Part shown: piece after piece, positions 16,791-26,132 of the stretch
How the letters are laid out: each line of letters opens with the position of its first letter
How positions within the stretch are numbered: the stretch's first letter is position 1
From: Luteimonas sp.
GTDB lineage: Bacteria; Pseudomonadota; Gammaproteobacteria; Xanthomonadales; Xanthomonadaceae
Reading direction: 5' to 3'
NCBI GenBank assembly: GCA_024707405.1
Contig: JANPZU010000005.1
Location: forward strand, 1-64,000
Length of the DNA: 64,000 nt
The notes under the pieces: generated by a model
Database searches by the model: none
The model's input: the letters and a program-made list of their open reading frames with translations, nothing else
Told to the model about the DNA's origin: nothing
Made by a program: the position numbers and the translations under genes

Positions 16791-18971
16791 ATGGATGTCT
16801 CCCACTTGCTCGATGGGCTCAACCTGGCCCAGCGCGAAGCCGTTTCCGCACCTTCTGGCCACCTGCTCGTCCTTGCCGGCGCCGGCAGCGGCAAGACGCG
16901 CGTGCTCACCCATCGCATCGCCTGGCTGAACGAGGTGGAAGGCGTCCCGGTGCACGGGATCTTCGCCGTCACCTTCACCAACAAGGCCGCCGCCGAGATG
17001 CGCCACCGCGCCGATGCACTGCTGCGGCATGGCTCGCGCGGCTTGTGGATCGGCACCTTCCACGGCCTCGCGCATCGGCTGCTGCGCCTGCACTGGCAGG
17101 ACGCGAAGTTGCCGGAAGGTTTCCAGATCCTCGACAGCGACGACCAGCTGCGGCTGGTCAAGCGCGTGGTGCAGCAGCTCGAATTCGACGACGCACGCTT
17201 TCCGCCCAAGCAGATCATGTGGTGGATCAACGCGCAGAAGGACGAAGGACGTCGCCCGCAGCACATCCAGTCCGGCGGCGACGAGTGGTCGGAAGTGATG
17301 CTCAAGAGCTACGCGCTCTATCAGGAGCGTTGCGACCGCGCCGGCCTCGTCGATTTCGCCGAGATCCTGCTGCGCGCGCACGAACTGCTGCGCGACACGC
17401 CGCCGTTGCTGGCGCATTACCGGCAACGCTTCGGTCATCTGCTGGTGGACGAATTCCAGGACACAAACAGCATCCAGTACGCTTTCGTGCGCGTGCTGGC
17501 GGGTGACTCCGGGCAGGTGTTCGTGGTCGGCGACGACGACCAGGCCATCTACGGCTGGCGCGGTGCCAAGGTGGAGAACGTGCAGAAGTTCCTGCGCGAC
17601 TTCCCGGGCGCGAGGACGATCCGGCTGGAGCAGAACTACCGTTCGAGTGCCAACATCCTCAATGCGGCCAACGCGGTGATCGCCCACAACCCCGATCGCC
17701 TCGGCAAGCAATTGTGGACAGACAGCGGCGAAGGCGAACCGATCGATCTTTACGCGGCCTACAACGAGATCGACGAGGCGCGCTTCGTCATCGAGCGCAT
17801 CGCGCAGTGGGTGAGAGACGGCGGCAGCCATGGCGATTGCGCCATCCTCTACCGCAGCAACGCGCAGTCGCGCGCCTTCGAAGAACACCTGCTGGCCGAA
17901 CAGGTGCCGTATCGCGTGTACGGCGGCATGCGCTTCTTCGAGCGCGCCGAAGTGAAGGACACGCTGGCCTATTTGCGGCTGGTGGCCAACCGTGCCGATG
18001 ATGCGGCGTTCGAGCGTGCGGTCAACACGCCCACGCGCGGCATCGGCGACCGCACGCTGGACGAAGTGCGGCGGCTGGCGCGCGGCAACGGCCTGTCGCT
18101 GTGGGACGCATCGCTGCGCGTGCAGCAGGGCGATGGATTGCAGGCGCGTGCGCGCAACGCGCTGGCCGGTTTCCATGCATTGCTCGACGGCATCGCGAGC
18201 GAAGTGGCCGAGTTGCCGCTCAAGGACAAGATCGACCACGTGCTGCTGCGTTCGGGGCTGCGCGTGCATTACACCAATGAATCGAAGGGCGCTGCCGATT
18301 CGCGCGTCGACAACCTCGACGAACTGGTGTCGGTGGCGTCTCGCTTCGTCAAGGGCGATGACGACGATGCCGCGCAATTGTCCGAACTCGTCGCGTTCCT
18401 CGCCTATGCCGCGCTGGAAGCCGGCGAAGGCCAGACGCAGGTGGGCGAGGACGGCGTGCAGTTGATGACACTGCACAGCGCCAAGGGCCTGGAGTTCCCG
18501 CTGGTGTTCCTGGCCGGCATGGAGGAAGGACTGTTCCCGAATGCGCGTTCTGTCGAGGAAAGCGGGCGACTGGAAGAGGAACGACGCCTGGCTTACGTCG
18601 GCATTACCCGCGCACGCCAGAAGCTGGTGCTGAGCTACGCCGAATCGCGCCGCCTGCACGGGCAGGACATGTACGGGGTGCCGTCGCGTTTCCTGCGCGA
18701 GATCCCGTCCACGCTGCTGCACGAAGTACGCCCGCGCGTGAATGTCTCCCGCCCGGCGTTCTCGCCGCAGCCGCGTCGCGACTGGGGCCACGCCTCGCTG
18801 GAGCAGTCGCCGGGGCTCAAGCTTGGCCAGAACGTGGTGCATGCCAAGTTCGGTGGCGGCGTGGTGACCGACATCGAAGGCAGCGGCGCGCATGCGCGCG
18901 TGCAGGTCAATTTCGACGATGTGGGCAGCAAGTGGCTGGTGCTTGCATTCGCGAATCTGTCGCCGGCTTGA
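16791..18971 (+). CDS. uvrD: DNA helicase II (UvrD)
   Basis: This 726-residue superfamily 1A 3'-5' DNA helicase acts in nucleotide excision repair and methyl-directed mismatch repair. Walker A is AGAGSGKT (29-36), followed by motif Ia FTNKAAAEM, motif II DEFQDT near 220, motif III GDDDQAIYGWRGA, motif IV RLEQNYRS, motif V LMTLHSAKGLEFP and motif VI VGITRARQKL. The C-terminal tail (LGQNVVHAKFGGGVVTDIEG to the end) is the UvrD-type segment that distinguishes it from Rep. Length and architecture are normal. It is monocistronic between unrelated genes. Confidence 0.96.
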   Translation: MDVSHLLDGLNLAQREAVSAPSGHLLVLAGAGSGKTRVLTHRIAWLNEVEGVPVHGIFAVTFTNKAAAEMRHRADALLRHGSRGLWIGTFHGLAHRLLRLHWQDAKLPEGFQILDSDDQLRLVKRVVQQLEFDDARFPPKQIMWWINAQKDEGRRPQHIQSGGDEWSEVMLKSYALYQERCDRAGLVDFAEILLRAHELLRDTPPLLAHYRQRFGHLLVDEFQDTNSIQYAFVRVLAGDSGQVFVVGDDDQAIYGWRGAKVENVQKFLRDFPGARTIRLEQNYRSSANILNAANAVIAHNPDRLGKQLWTDSGEGEPIDLYAAYNEIDEARFVIERIAQWVRDGGSHGDCAILYRSNAQSRAFEEHLLAEQVPYRVYGGMRFFERAEVKDTLAYLRLVANRADDAAFERAVNTPTRGIGDRTLDEVRRLARGNGLSLWDASLRVQQGDGLQARARNALAGFHALLDGIASEVAELPLKDKIDHVLLRSGLRVHYTNESKGAADSRVDNLDELVSVASRFVKGDDDDAAQLSELVAFLAYAALEAGEGQTQVGEDGVQLMTLHSAKGLEFPLVFLAGMEEGLFPNARSVEESGRLEEERRLAYVGITRARQKLVLSYAESRRLHGQDMYGVPSRFLREIPSTLLHEVRPRVNVSRPAFSPQPRRDWGHASLEQSPGLKLGQNVVHAKFGGGVVTDIEGSGAHARVQVNFDDVGSKWLVLAFANLSPA

Positions 18972-19238
18972 GCGGATCGTTGCTGCCCGCGGGGCGCCGC
19001 GCTCAACACCCCGCCGCCTTGCCTGTCCGGAGGCGCGGCGTTTGCCAACCTGCAGCCTGCCTGAGCGGAACCCCATCGCTTTGCTTGCCCGGGGGCGCAG
19101 CAGGACTTCCGGGCCAGTCATGATCGGCTGCGGCCTGTTACCGTGCGCTGGCAAAAGCCGGGCCCGGTGCCGCAACCGTCGTGGCGTTGGCTGGATCCCT
19201 CGACCCTCTCTTCCCGATTTCCCTGACAGGTGATTTCC

Positions 19239-21203
19239 ATGCGCAGTTTCCGCACGCTTACCGTGCCGGTGTTGTTGGCCGGACTCCTCGTCGCATGCGG
19301 CGGGCAGGATGCCGCGACCACGACGACGGCCGCGCCTGCCGCCGAGGCCGAAGCGCCGGCGACGCGATACACCGCGGCCCAGTTCTTCGACACCACCAGC
19401 TACAGCATTGCGCCGGGATCGGGGCTGTCGTTTTCGCCGGACGGCAAGTCACTGCTGATCAGCTCCGATCTCAGTGGCGTGTTCAACGTCTATGCGCTGC
19501 CGGTGGACGGCGGTGATCCGGTGGCATTGACCGCGTCCACCGACAACGCCGTGTTCGCGGGCAGCTACCTGCCGGACGGGCGGGTGGTGGTGGCCTCCGA
19601 CCAGGGCGGCAACGAACTGACCCACATCTACATCCGCGAAGCCGACGGCACCCTGCGCGACCTGACGCCTGGCGAGAACGTCAAGGCTTCGTTCTTCGGC
19701 CTCAGCCCGGATGGCAAGACCCTGTGGGTGACGTCCAACGCACGTGATGCCAAGGCCTTCGACGTGCTTGCGTTCGACACCAGCACGCTGCAGGGCAAAA
19801 CGATCTTCCGCAACTCGGGCGAGTTCTATCCGGCGGCGGTGTCGCGCGATGGTCGCTGGCTGGCGCTGGACAAGCCCAACACCTCGGCCGATTCGGACGT
19901 GTACGTGGTCGACCTGCAGGGCGACGGCACACCGAACCTGGTGACCGAGCACACCGGCAACGTGTCCTACAGTGTGTACGACTTCACGCCCGATTCCCGT
20001 GGCGTGGTGCTGTCGACCAACGAGCACGGCGAATTCGGCCAGGCATGGATCCATGATCTCGAAAGCGGCCAGAAGTCGCCGCTGCTGCAGGCCGACTGGG
20101 ACGTGATGTACGTGACCTGGTCGCCCTCGGGACGCTACCGCGTCTCGGCGATCAATGCCGACGCCAAGACGGAATTGACCTTGCTCGATACGCAGGGCGG
20201 CCAGCCGGTGGCATTCAGCGGATTGCCCGATGGCGATATCGGCGGCGTGCGCTTCTCGCCGGACGAGCGCCGCGTGGCCTTCACCGTGGCATCCGACACC
20301 TCGCCTTCCGACGTGTTCGTTGCCGATCTTGCGGACGGCAAGGCGCGTCGCCTGACCCATGCGTTGAACAAGGCGATCGACGAATCACAACTGGTCGAGG
20401 CGAGCATCGTCCGCTACGCGGGCGAGGGTGGCGTGCAGGTGCCGGCGGTGCTGTACAAGCCCAAGGGCGCTTCGGCGGCGAATCCGGTGCCGGCCGTGGT
20501 GTTCGTGCATGGCGGGCCGGGCGGACAGAGCCGCCGCGGGTACTCGGCGATGATGCAGCATCTTGCGAACCACGGGTATGCGGTGCTGGCGGCCAACAAT
20601 CGCGGTTCGTCCGGCTACGGCAAGACCTTCTTCCACATGGACGACAAGGCCCACGGCGAAGCTGATCTGCGCGACATCGTCGCCGGCGGCGACTGGTTGC
20701 GCGAACAGGATTGGGTGGCCAGCGACCAGGTCGCGGTGATGGGCGGTTCGTACGGCGGCTTCATGACCGCTGCCGCACTGGCGTTCCATCCGGAAGCCTT
20801 CGAGGCCGGCATCAACATCTTCGGCGTCACCAACTGGGTGCGCACGCTGGAATCGATCCCGGCGTGGTGGGGCGCGCAGCGTGACGCGCTGTACGACGAG
20901 ATGGGCGATCCGGCGACCGATGCCGAACGCCATCGCAGGATTTCGCCGCTGTTCCACGCCGGCAACATCGTGCGTCCGATGCTGGTGGTGCAGGGCGCCA
21001 ACGACCCGCGCGTGCTGCAGATCGAGTCCGACGAACTGGTTGCCGCGGTGCGCGCCAACGAAGTGCCGGTCGAATACGTGCTGTTCCCCGACGAAGGCCA
21101 TGGCTTCCTGAAGCGCGAAAACCGCATCACCGCGCAGGAGTCCTACCTGAAGTTCCTCGACGCGCACGTACGCAAGGCGAAGGACGCGCCGACGGCGCAG
21201 TAA
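19239..21203 (+). CDS. S9-family (prolyl oligopeptidase-like) peptidase, lipoprotein
   Basis: This 654-residue protein has an N-terminal beta-propeller (repeats such as FSPDGKSLLISS and LSPDGKTLWVTS) and a C-terminal alpha/beta-hydrolase domain. The catalytic Ser is in GGSYGG (near 505), Asp in GANDPRVL (near 586) and His in DEGHGF (near 621). VVFVHGGPGGQSRRGY provides the oxyanion region. The lipobox LLVACG predicts a lipoprotein, so it likely trims peptides in the periplasm. The ATG at 19239 gives a proper signal peptide; an in-frame GTG three codons upstream is possible. It is followed by a second S9 enzyme on the opposite strand. Confidence 0.9.
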   Translation: MRSFRTLTVPVLLAGLLVACGGQDAATTTTAAPAAEAEAPATRYTAAQFFDTTSYSIAPGSGLSFSPDGKSLLISSDLSGVFNVYALPVDGGDPVALTASTDNAVFAGSYLPDGRVVVASDQGGNELTHIYIREADGTLRDLTPGENVKASFFGLSPDGKTLWVTSNARDAKAFDVLAFDTSTLQGKTIFRNSGEFYPAAVSRDGRWLALDKPNTSADSDVYVVDLQGDGTPNLVTEHTGNVSYSVYDFTPDSRGVVLSTNEHGEFGQAWIHDLESGQKSPLLQADWDVMYVTWSPSGRYRVSAINADAKTELTLLDTQGGQPVAFSGLPDGDIGGVRFSPDERRVAFTVASDTSPSDVFVADLADGKARRLTHALNKAIDESQLVEASIVRYAGEGGVQVPAVLYKPKGASAANPVPAVVFVHGGPGGQSRRGYSAMMQHLANHGYAVLAANNRGSSGYGKTFFHMDDKAHGEADLRDIVAGGDWLREQDWVASDQVAVMGGSYGGFMTAAALAFHPEAFEAGINIFGVTNWVRTLESIPAWWGAQRDALYDEMGDPATDAERHRRISPLFHAGNIVRPMLVVQGANDPRVLQIESDELVAAVRANEVPVEYVLFPDEGHGFLKRENRITAQESYLKFLDAHVRKAKDAPTAQ

Positions 21204-21211
21204 ACCAATCC

Positions 21212-21236
21212 CGAGGGGCTGCGCTGCGGCCCCTCG
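21212..21236. terminator. Hairpin between the two convergent S9 peptidase genes
   Basis: CGAGGGGC and GCCCCTCG form an 8-bp perfect stem just after the stop of the + strand S9 gene and before the end of the minus-strand one. No T-run follows, so it is a modest terminator candidate. Confidence 0.45.
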
Positions 21237-21273
21237 ATCCAACCGGCCACGTGCAACATCTGGCCGGGTGTCA

Positions 21274-23430
21274 TCAGGGTGACGGTGGCGGCGCCCTGCC
21301 CGGCAGGTGATGCTCCACGGCCGCATACAGGTCGGCATAAGTCGCGGCCACGGCATCCAGCGAAGTCAGGCCGTGGCCGGTGTCGCCATCGATCCTCACC
21401 CAGACCACGGCATCGCCGCCGCCCACCGCGCGCAACCTGGCGGCGAACTTGCCCGACATCCAGGTCGAGACCCGGTTGTCGTTGAGTCCGACGGCGAGCA
21501 GCACGGGCGGATAGCGCACGCCTTCGCGCAGCGCCAGGTAGGGATCCTGCGCGATGAGCGCGCGCATGCCGTCTTCGGTGTCCGGGTTGCCGAGTTCGGC
21601 GAACTGGTTGGCGCCATTGATCGCATGTGCGATGCGCGCGGGGTTGAGCACGCCGACTGCGATCGCCGCCAATCCGAATTCTTCCGGATGGTGCGCAAGT
21701 GCGCCACCGACGAGCACGCCCCCCATGCTGCCGCCGAACAGCGCCACGTTCTCGCGCGACGCATAGCCGCGTGCAGCCAGTTCGCGGGTGCAGGCGATCA
21801 TGTCCTCGATGCCCTTGTGCTTGTGGATCCCCTGTCCTGCGCGGTGCCAGGCGTCGCCCCTCTCGCCGCCGCCGCGCACATGGCAGGTGGCGTGCACATT
21901 GCCAGCATCCACCCATTCCAGTCCCATGGGGCTGAAGGCGGGCTGCAGGCTGACGCCGTATCCGCCGTATCCGGTGAGCAAGGCGCGATTGCCGCCATCG
22001 AGCACGATGTCGGGGCGATGGATGATGCTCAGGGGCACGCGCGTGCCATCGAGGCTGGTCGCTTCGACCAGAACGCTCCGCAGGTGCGCATAGTCGCGCG
22101 ACGCGGCAGCACCGGACTTGAGGTCGAGCGCCGGTGTTTCCGGCGTGCCGAGGAACACCTGGTGCGGCCGCGTCCAGGTCTGCATGGCGTAGACCACGCC
22201 GTCCTGATCCGGCTGCGAGGAAAGCAGCGCGATGGTGCCCGGCTCGGGCATGTCCAGCACCGTGGCCTTGCCGTCGCGGCCGATGCGCAGCAATTCGTCG
22301 ACGCCATTGCGCATGCGCTTGACGTACAACCCGTCGCGCGCGGCACGCAGGTCGCTGACGACGGCATGCGCATCCATCGCCAGGGCTTCGGTCGCGTCGG
22401 CCAGGCCGGCGTCCGGTTGGGACAGGTCGATGGCGAGGATGCGGCCGTTGGGGCGATCCTTGTTGGACAGCAGGTAGAGGGTGTTGCCGAGGACTTCCGC
22501 CCCCGGCACGGCGTCCTCGAAATCGACGATGCATCGCCATGGCGTGCTCGCCGTGGGCGCACCGGCCGCGCGGCCGATGCATATGCGGCTTTGCGGGCGC
22601 GCGCCTGCCGCGACAAGCACGTGCAAGTCCGAGCCAGGTGGGTGCATGACCATCAGGAAATCCTGTGGCGCGAACACGGGTTGCAGATCGCGCGTGCCGC
22701 TGCGCACCAGTTCGGGATCGTCCTCGGGTGGCGTGCCGATGGCGTGGAAGCGCACGCGCTGATGGGTCAGCGGGTCGCCGGCATGGCGTTCTGCTTCCGG
22801 TGCGAGCTGCAGGTAGGTGAACCCGGAACCATCGGGCAGCCAGTTCGCCGCGATCTCGCCCCAGACCGGCCCGACTTCGTCGGGCAGCCACGTCGCGGAC
22901 ACCGTGTCCAGCACGCGGATGTGCGTGACTTCGCTGCCGCCCGCATCCAGGTTCACGGCCACGCGGCTGCCGTCCGGCGATGGCGCATAGGCCGTGATCG
23001 AAGCCCCCTTGCCTGCAGTGGCGGGATCGAGCAGCAGGCGTTCGCTGCCGTCGCCGTCACGCAGCATCAGGTTGCCCATGCCTCCGCTCGTCTGTCGGAT
23101 GAAGAACAGCCGGTCGCCGACAAGCCTGTGCGTGCGGTTGATCGACATGTTCGCGGACACGGCCTGCAGGCGGCCCTGCCACGCGGGCAGCGAGGGAAGC
23201 GCATCCATCCGGCGGCGCGTGTCGTCGCCCTGCGCCTGCAGCCACGCCTGGAACTCGGGGTTGTCGTTGCCTTCCATCCAGCGGTATGGATCGCGTACTT
23301 CCAGTCCGAAGGGATGTTCGACGACATCGACGGTACGTGCAGTCGGCGTTGCCTGTGCCAGTGCCGGGAGCGAGGCCAAGAAGCAGGTCGCCAACGGAAT
23401 GAGGTGCTGGATGAAGGGGCGTACGCGCAT
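21274..23430 (-). CDS. Prolyl oligopeptidase, S9A type, secreted
   Basis: This 718-residue serine peptidase should cut short peptides, typically after proline. The order is a signal peptide (ending LPALAQA), the N-terminal VEHPFGLEVRDPYRWME segment typical of S9A, a seven-bladed propeller and a hydrolase domain. The catalytic Ser is in FGGSMGG (near 567), Asp in GLNDNRV (near 648) and His in GDTGHGL (near 685). The usual GGSNGG motif of S9A is GGSMGG here. The start at 23430 follows GAGAGGAC and gives the signal peptide; the frame remains open 15 residues further. The unknown gene and the S8 protease lie directly upstream on the same strand. Confidence 0.88.
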   Translation of the reverse strand: MRVRPFIQHLIPLATCFLASLPALAQATPTARTVDVVEHPFGLEVRDPYRWMEGNDNPEFQAWLQAQGDDTRRRMDALPSLPAWQGRLQAVSANMSINRTHRLVGDRLFFIRQTSGGMGNLMLRDGDGSERLLLDPATAGKGASITAYAPSPDGSRVAVNLDAGGSEVTHIRVLDTVSATWLPDEVGPVWGEIAANWLPDGSGFTYLQLAPEAERHAGDPLTHQRVRFHAIGTPPEDDPELVRSGTRDLQPVFAPQDFLMVMHPPGSDLHVLVAAGARPQSRICIGRAAGAPTASTPWRCIVDFEDAVPGAEVLGNTLYLLSNKDRPNGRILAIDLSQPDAGLADATEALAMDAHAVVSDLRAARDGLYVKRMRNGVDELLRIGRDGKATVLDMPEPGTIALLSSQPDQDGVVYAMQTWTRPHQVFLGTPETPALDLKSGAAASRDYAHLRSVLVEATSLDGTRVPLSIIHRPDIVLDGGNRALLTGYGGYGVSLQPAFSPMGLEWVDAGNVHATCHVRGGGERGDAWHRAGQGIHKHKGIEDMIACTRELAARGYASRENVALFGGSMGGVLVGGALAHHPEEFGLAAIAVGVLNPARIAHAINGANQFAELGNPDTEDGMRALIAQDPYLALREGVRYPPVLLAVGLNDNRVSTWMSGKFAARLRAVGGGDAVVWVRIDGDTGHGLTSLDAVAATYADLYAAVEHHLPGRAPPPSP

Positions 23431-23475
23431 CTTCGATGTCCTCTCTCGGGTGTGCCGGGTCATGGCGTGGATCAT

Positions 23476-23826
23476 TCAATCGACGTCCACGACGCGAAGG
23501 ATCGGTCGTTGCCGGCCCAGCGCGTCGGCGTGGATGCGCACGATCGGGCCGGGGTCGGCCTTGCCATCGGCATTCGGGCTGGTCACGACGATGCCGTGCT
23601 CATCGCAGAACCGCATCATGCGGACGATGTCCTCCACGTTGCCGGGCAGCAGCATGGCGGCGATGAGTTGTCTTGCGGGGTGCCCGTCGTCGTCGACGGC
23701 GCGGATCTGCGATGCCACGTCGACGACCAGCCTGCCCGACAGGAACGGCAACGGCGCGCGTCGTGATGGAGCAATGGCGTCGACGATCCATGCGCGTGCC
23801 ACCACGTCGAAGCCGACGATCGGCAC
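23476..23826 (-). CDS. Unrecognised protein, start unclear, possible frameshift
   Basis: From a GTG at 23826 this encodes about 116 residues (starting VPIVGFDVVARAWIVDAIAP, ending RQRPILRVVDVD) with strongly GC-biased third positions, so it looks coding. I do not recognise the family. There is no good ribosome binding site before the GTG. The frame stays open up to 23922, but there the codon usage is poor. In the neighbouring frame, a GTG at 23897 overlaps the S8 stop (GTGA) and has good codon usage (MNLHRLHMDAADLDDRIS) until a run of C residues near 23840-23850. A one-base slip at that run would join both parts into one translationally coupled gene of about 140 residues. Confidence 0.5.
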   Translation of the reverse strand: MPIVGFDVVARAWIVDAIAPSRRAPLPFLSGRLVVDVASQIRAVDDDGHPARQLIAAMLLPGNVEDIVRMMRFCDEHGIVVTSPNADGKADPGPIVRIHADALGRQRPILRVVDVD

Positions 23827-23893
23827 GGTTGGCGAAGGGGGTGGGAGATCCTGTCGTCCAAGTCTGCTGCGTCCATGTGCAGTCGGTGGAGGT

Positions 23894-25789
23894 TCACGGT
23901 CGACGCTGCGCCAGCAACTCAATCGATCGCTTCGGGTTGATGAGGTTGCGGCGTCCGTCCTCGCTGCGGTCGGCGCCGTCGAGGATCAGTTGCACCACAT
24001 CGGCCACGTGGAGCGACGGGTCGAGGGCAAACAGCTTGGCGGCCAGGTTGGTCACCTGTGGTGCCGCCATCGACGTGCCCGACCACGATTGTCGGTTTCC
24101 GCCGGGGACGAGGCTGTCGACCTGGTGGGCATGTGCGTGCACGCGGACGAGCCTGCCCGTGCTGGTGAAATCGACTTCGTCGCCGGCGCGATCCACTCCG
24201 CCCACGGTAAGCACGTTGGGCAGGTCGATGCCTGCCGGGATGGCGTGGACGAAGTCGACGTCATCGTCGTCGTTGCCGGCGCCTGGCACGAACAGGATGT
24301 CGGACGCATCGCGCATCGCCGAGGTCAGCGAATCCACCACGATCTGATACGTGGCCATTGCCTCGGCCTTGCGTTCTTCCGGCGTGCCGCCCAGCCCGGC
24401 GGCTTCCAGCGAGCGTTCGATGTCCATCGGCGTGAACCGCCAGCTCATGTTGACCACGCGCGCGCCGGCGGCCTTGAGGTATTCGATGGTGCGGGTGTTT
24501 GCATGCGCCATGACCTCCGCGGCGGCGCGGGTGATCGGGGGGAGTTGCAGGGTGTGCGGGAAATCCTGGCGGATGTTGAGCAGGCGCACGGCAGGGTTGC
24601 CATCCACGGCGATGCCGGCGACGTGGGTGCCATGCCCGTAGTACATGTAGAGCGTCATGCTCTCGGCGAAGCTGCCGGCCTGTTCCGGCGGCAAGGCGGC
24701 AATGTGCCGGCGTGCCGCATTGGCGGCTTCGCTGTCGACGATGTTGAGCAGGTCGTTGTAACCCTGGAACAGCGCGGCAAGCTCGGCACTGCGACCGCCC
24801 GAGATGGCCTGGATCGGCAGCAGCGGTTCGACGACCTGCACTGCGCCGTACTCGCCCCAGCCGATGCCGTGCAGGTCGTCGACGAAACCGTTGCCGTCGT
24901 CGTCGCGGCCGTTGGCGACTTCGCCGGGATTGATCCACAACGATCCATCGAACAACGCCAGATCCATGCCGGTATCCCAGATGCCCACCACGACCGGAGT
25001 CAATCCGGGACGGTCGGCCAGCGAGACGTTGCGGGCCGCCCAGATATCGGGCTTTGGGGCGTCGTTGGCGCGGATGTAATCGCCCAAGGCAGAGAGCTGG
25101 GCTTCGTTCCTGGGCAGCAGGAGCTTGCGCCAGACCTGCAGGTTGACCAGCCATTCGGCGAGATCCTGGTTGATCTGGCCTGATTCGGCGTAGACCGGAT
25201 CGATGCCGCCCTGCGCCATGCCCAGCAAGAGGTTGGGGTTGTAGATCGAGGCCGTTCCCCAGAGCTGCTTGACCTCGTTGGCGATCGTCGGCCATGGCAC
25301 GCCTGCCAGTCCGCGTCCGATCTGCGCGGCGAATGCAGCATCCCGCGAGGCATCGTCGCCACCCGAGCGTGCGGCAACGACGCCTGCTTCCAGCGAAAGC
25401 GATGTCATCACCTTCGCGGCGGGCTTGTCTTCCAGCGCCCGCTGCCTGGCGATGTGTTGCAGCGCCGTGTCGTAGTCACCACGCAATGCGGCAAGTCGCG
25501 CAAGGGTGCCGTGTACCCGTCGCTGGGTTGCCGCATCCCGGATGTCGTATGCAGCCAGCAGCGCTTCAAGGTTCTCGCGGGTTTCTTGGGTGAAGGCGCC
25601 GAATCCTGCCTCGTCATCCAGCAATTGCGATGGCTTCATTCCGAGCGCGTAGCTGTAGACGGGCAACTCGCCCTGGCTGCGGATGACGGTACGTTGTGGC
25701 TCGGTTTGCGCGGTGACAGGTGCGGCAATGGCGGGGTGCGTGAACAGCCATGCCAGGCAGCAGACGAAGCAGGCGGCAGAAAATCTCAT
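23894..25789 (-). CDS. Subtilisin-like S8 family serine protease, secreted
   Basis: This 631-residue protease has a signal peptide (MRFSAACFVCCLAWLFTHPA, then IAA) and an N-terminal region of about 250 residues without recognised motifs. The S8 catalytic triad follows: Asp in VVGIWDTGMD (near 272), His in GHGTHVAG (near 386) and Ser in SGTSMAAP (near 571). A 100-residue insertion separates Asp and His. The start at 25789 is preferred because it gives the signal peptide and has GGAG seven bases upstream; the frame is open for 115 further Arg/Pro-rich residues that do not look coding. It is divergent from a LuxR-type regulator gene and overlaps or abuts the unrecognised gene downstream. Confidence 0.88.
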   Translation of the reverse strand: MRFSAACFVCCLAWLFTHPAIAAPVTAQTEPQRTVIRSQGELPVYSYALGMKPSQLLDDEAGFGAFTQETRENLEALLAAYDIRDAATQRRVHGTLARLAALRGDYDTALQHIARQRALEDKPAAKVMTSLSLEAGVVAARSGGDDASRDAAFAAQIGRGLAGVPWPTIANEVKQLWGTASIYNPNLLLGMAQGGIDPVYAESGQINQDLAEWLVNLQVWRKLLLPRNEAQLSALGDYIRANDAPKPDIWAARNVSLADRPGLTPVVVGIWDTGMDLALFDGSLWINPGEVANGRDDDGNGFVDDLHGIGWGEYGAVQVVEPLLPIQAISGGRSAELAALFQGYNDLLNIVDSEAANAARRHIAALPPEQAGSFAESMTLYMYYGHGTHVAGIAVDGNPAVRLLNIRQDFPHTLQLPPITRAAAEVMAHANTRTIEYLKAAGARVVNMSWRFTPMDIERSLEAAGLGGTPEERKAEAMATYQIVVDSLTSAMRDASDILFVPGAGNDDDDVDFVHAIPAGIDLPNVLTVGGVDRAGDEVDFTSTGRLVRVHAHAHQVDSLVPGGNRQSWSGTSMAAPQVTNLAAKLFALDPSLHVADVVQLILDGADRSEDGRRNLINPKRSIELLAQRRP

Positions 25790-26132
25790 CGCAAGACTCC
25801 AGGAAAGGAAGCGCACGGACACGGGCCGGCAACGGGAGATCGGCACTGGCGCCCGCCAGGGAGAAGAAGGGTGGAAGGAGCGGCGTCCCTGCCTGCGTGC
25901 ATGAGCGTGCGGACGCGGTTGCTCGCGCAACGCGACGGGAGACGGGGCATGGACGCATCGGGGGACATGCGCATTCGGACGCTCCTTGCGATTCAAGGGC
26001 GGCTCCTGCGCCCGTTCATCAATGACAGCTACGGCAATCGCCATGCAGGCCGGACGCATGGCCCGCTGGTGTCGCCATGGACGTTGTAGGAAACTGCGGG
26101 AGCGTTTACTACTCCCAAACAGGAGTGTCGCC
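25790..26132. promoter_or_regulatory. Divergent intergenic region, S8 protease / LuxR-type regulator
   Basis: These 343 bases hold the control regions of both genes. Close to the regulator start are two mutually exclusive inverted repeats: GGGAG (26098) with CTCCC (26112), and ACTCC (26111) with GGAGT (26122). The latter includes the ribosome binding site AGGAG at 26121-26125. No clear promoter could be assigned by eye. Confidence 0.4.

Noticed and set aside
18972-19238. Imperfect repeat around TTGCCTGTCC and TTGCTTGCCC between uvrD and the S9 gene
   Set aside because: The similarity is short and irregular and not distinguishable from chance in this base composition.
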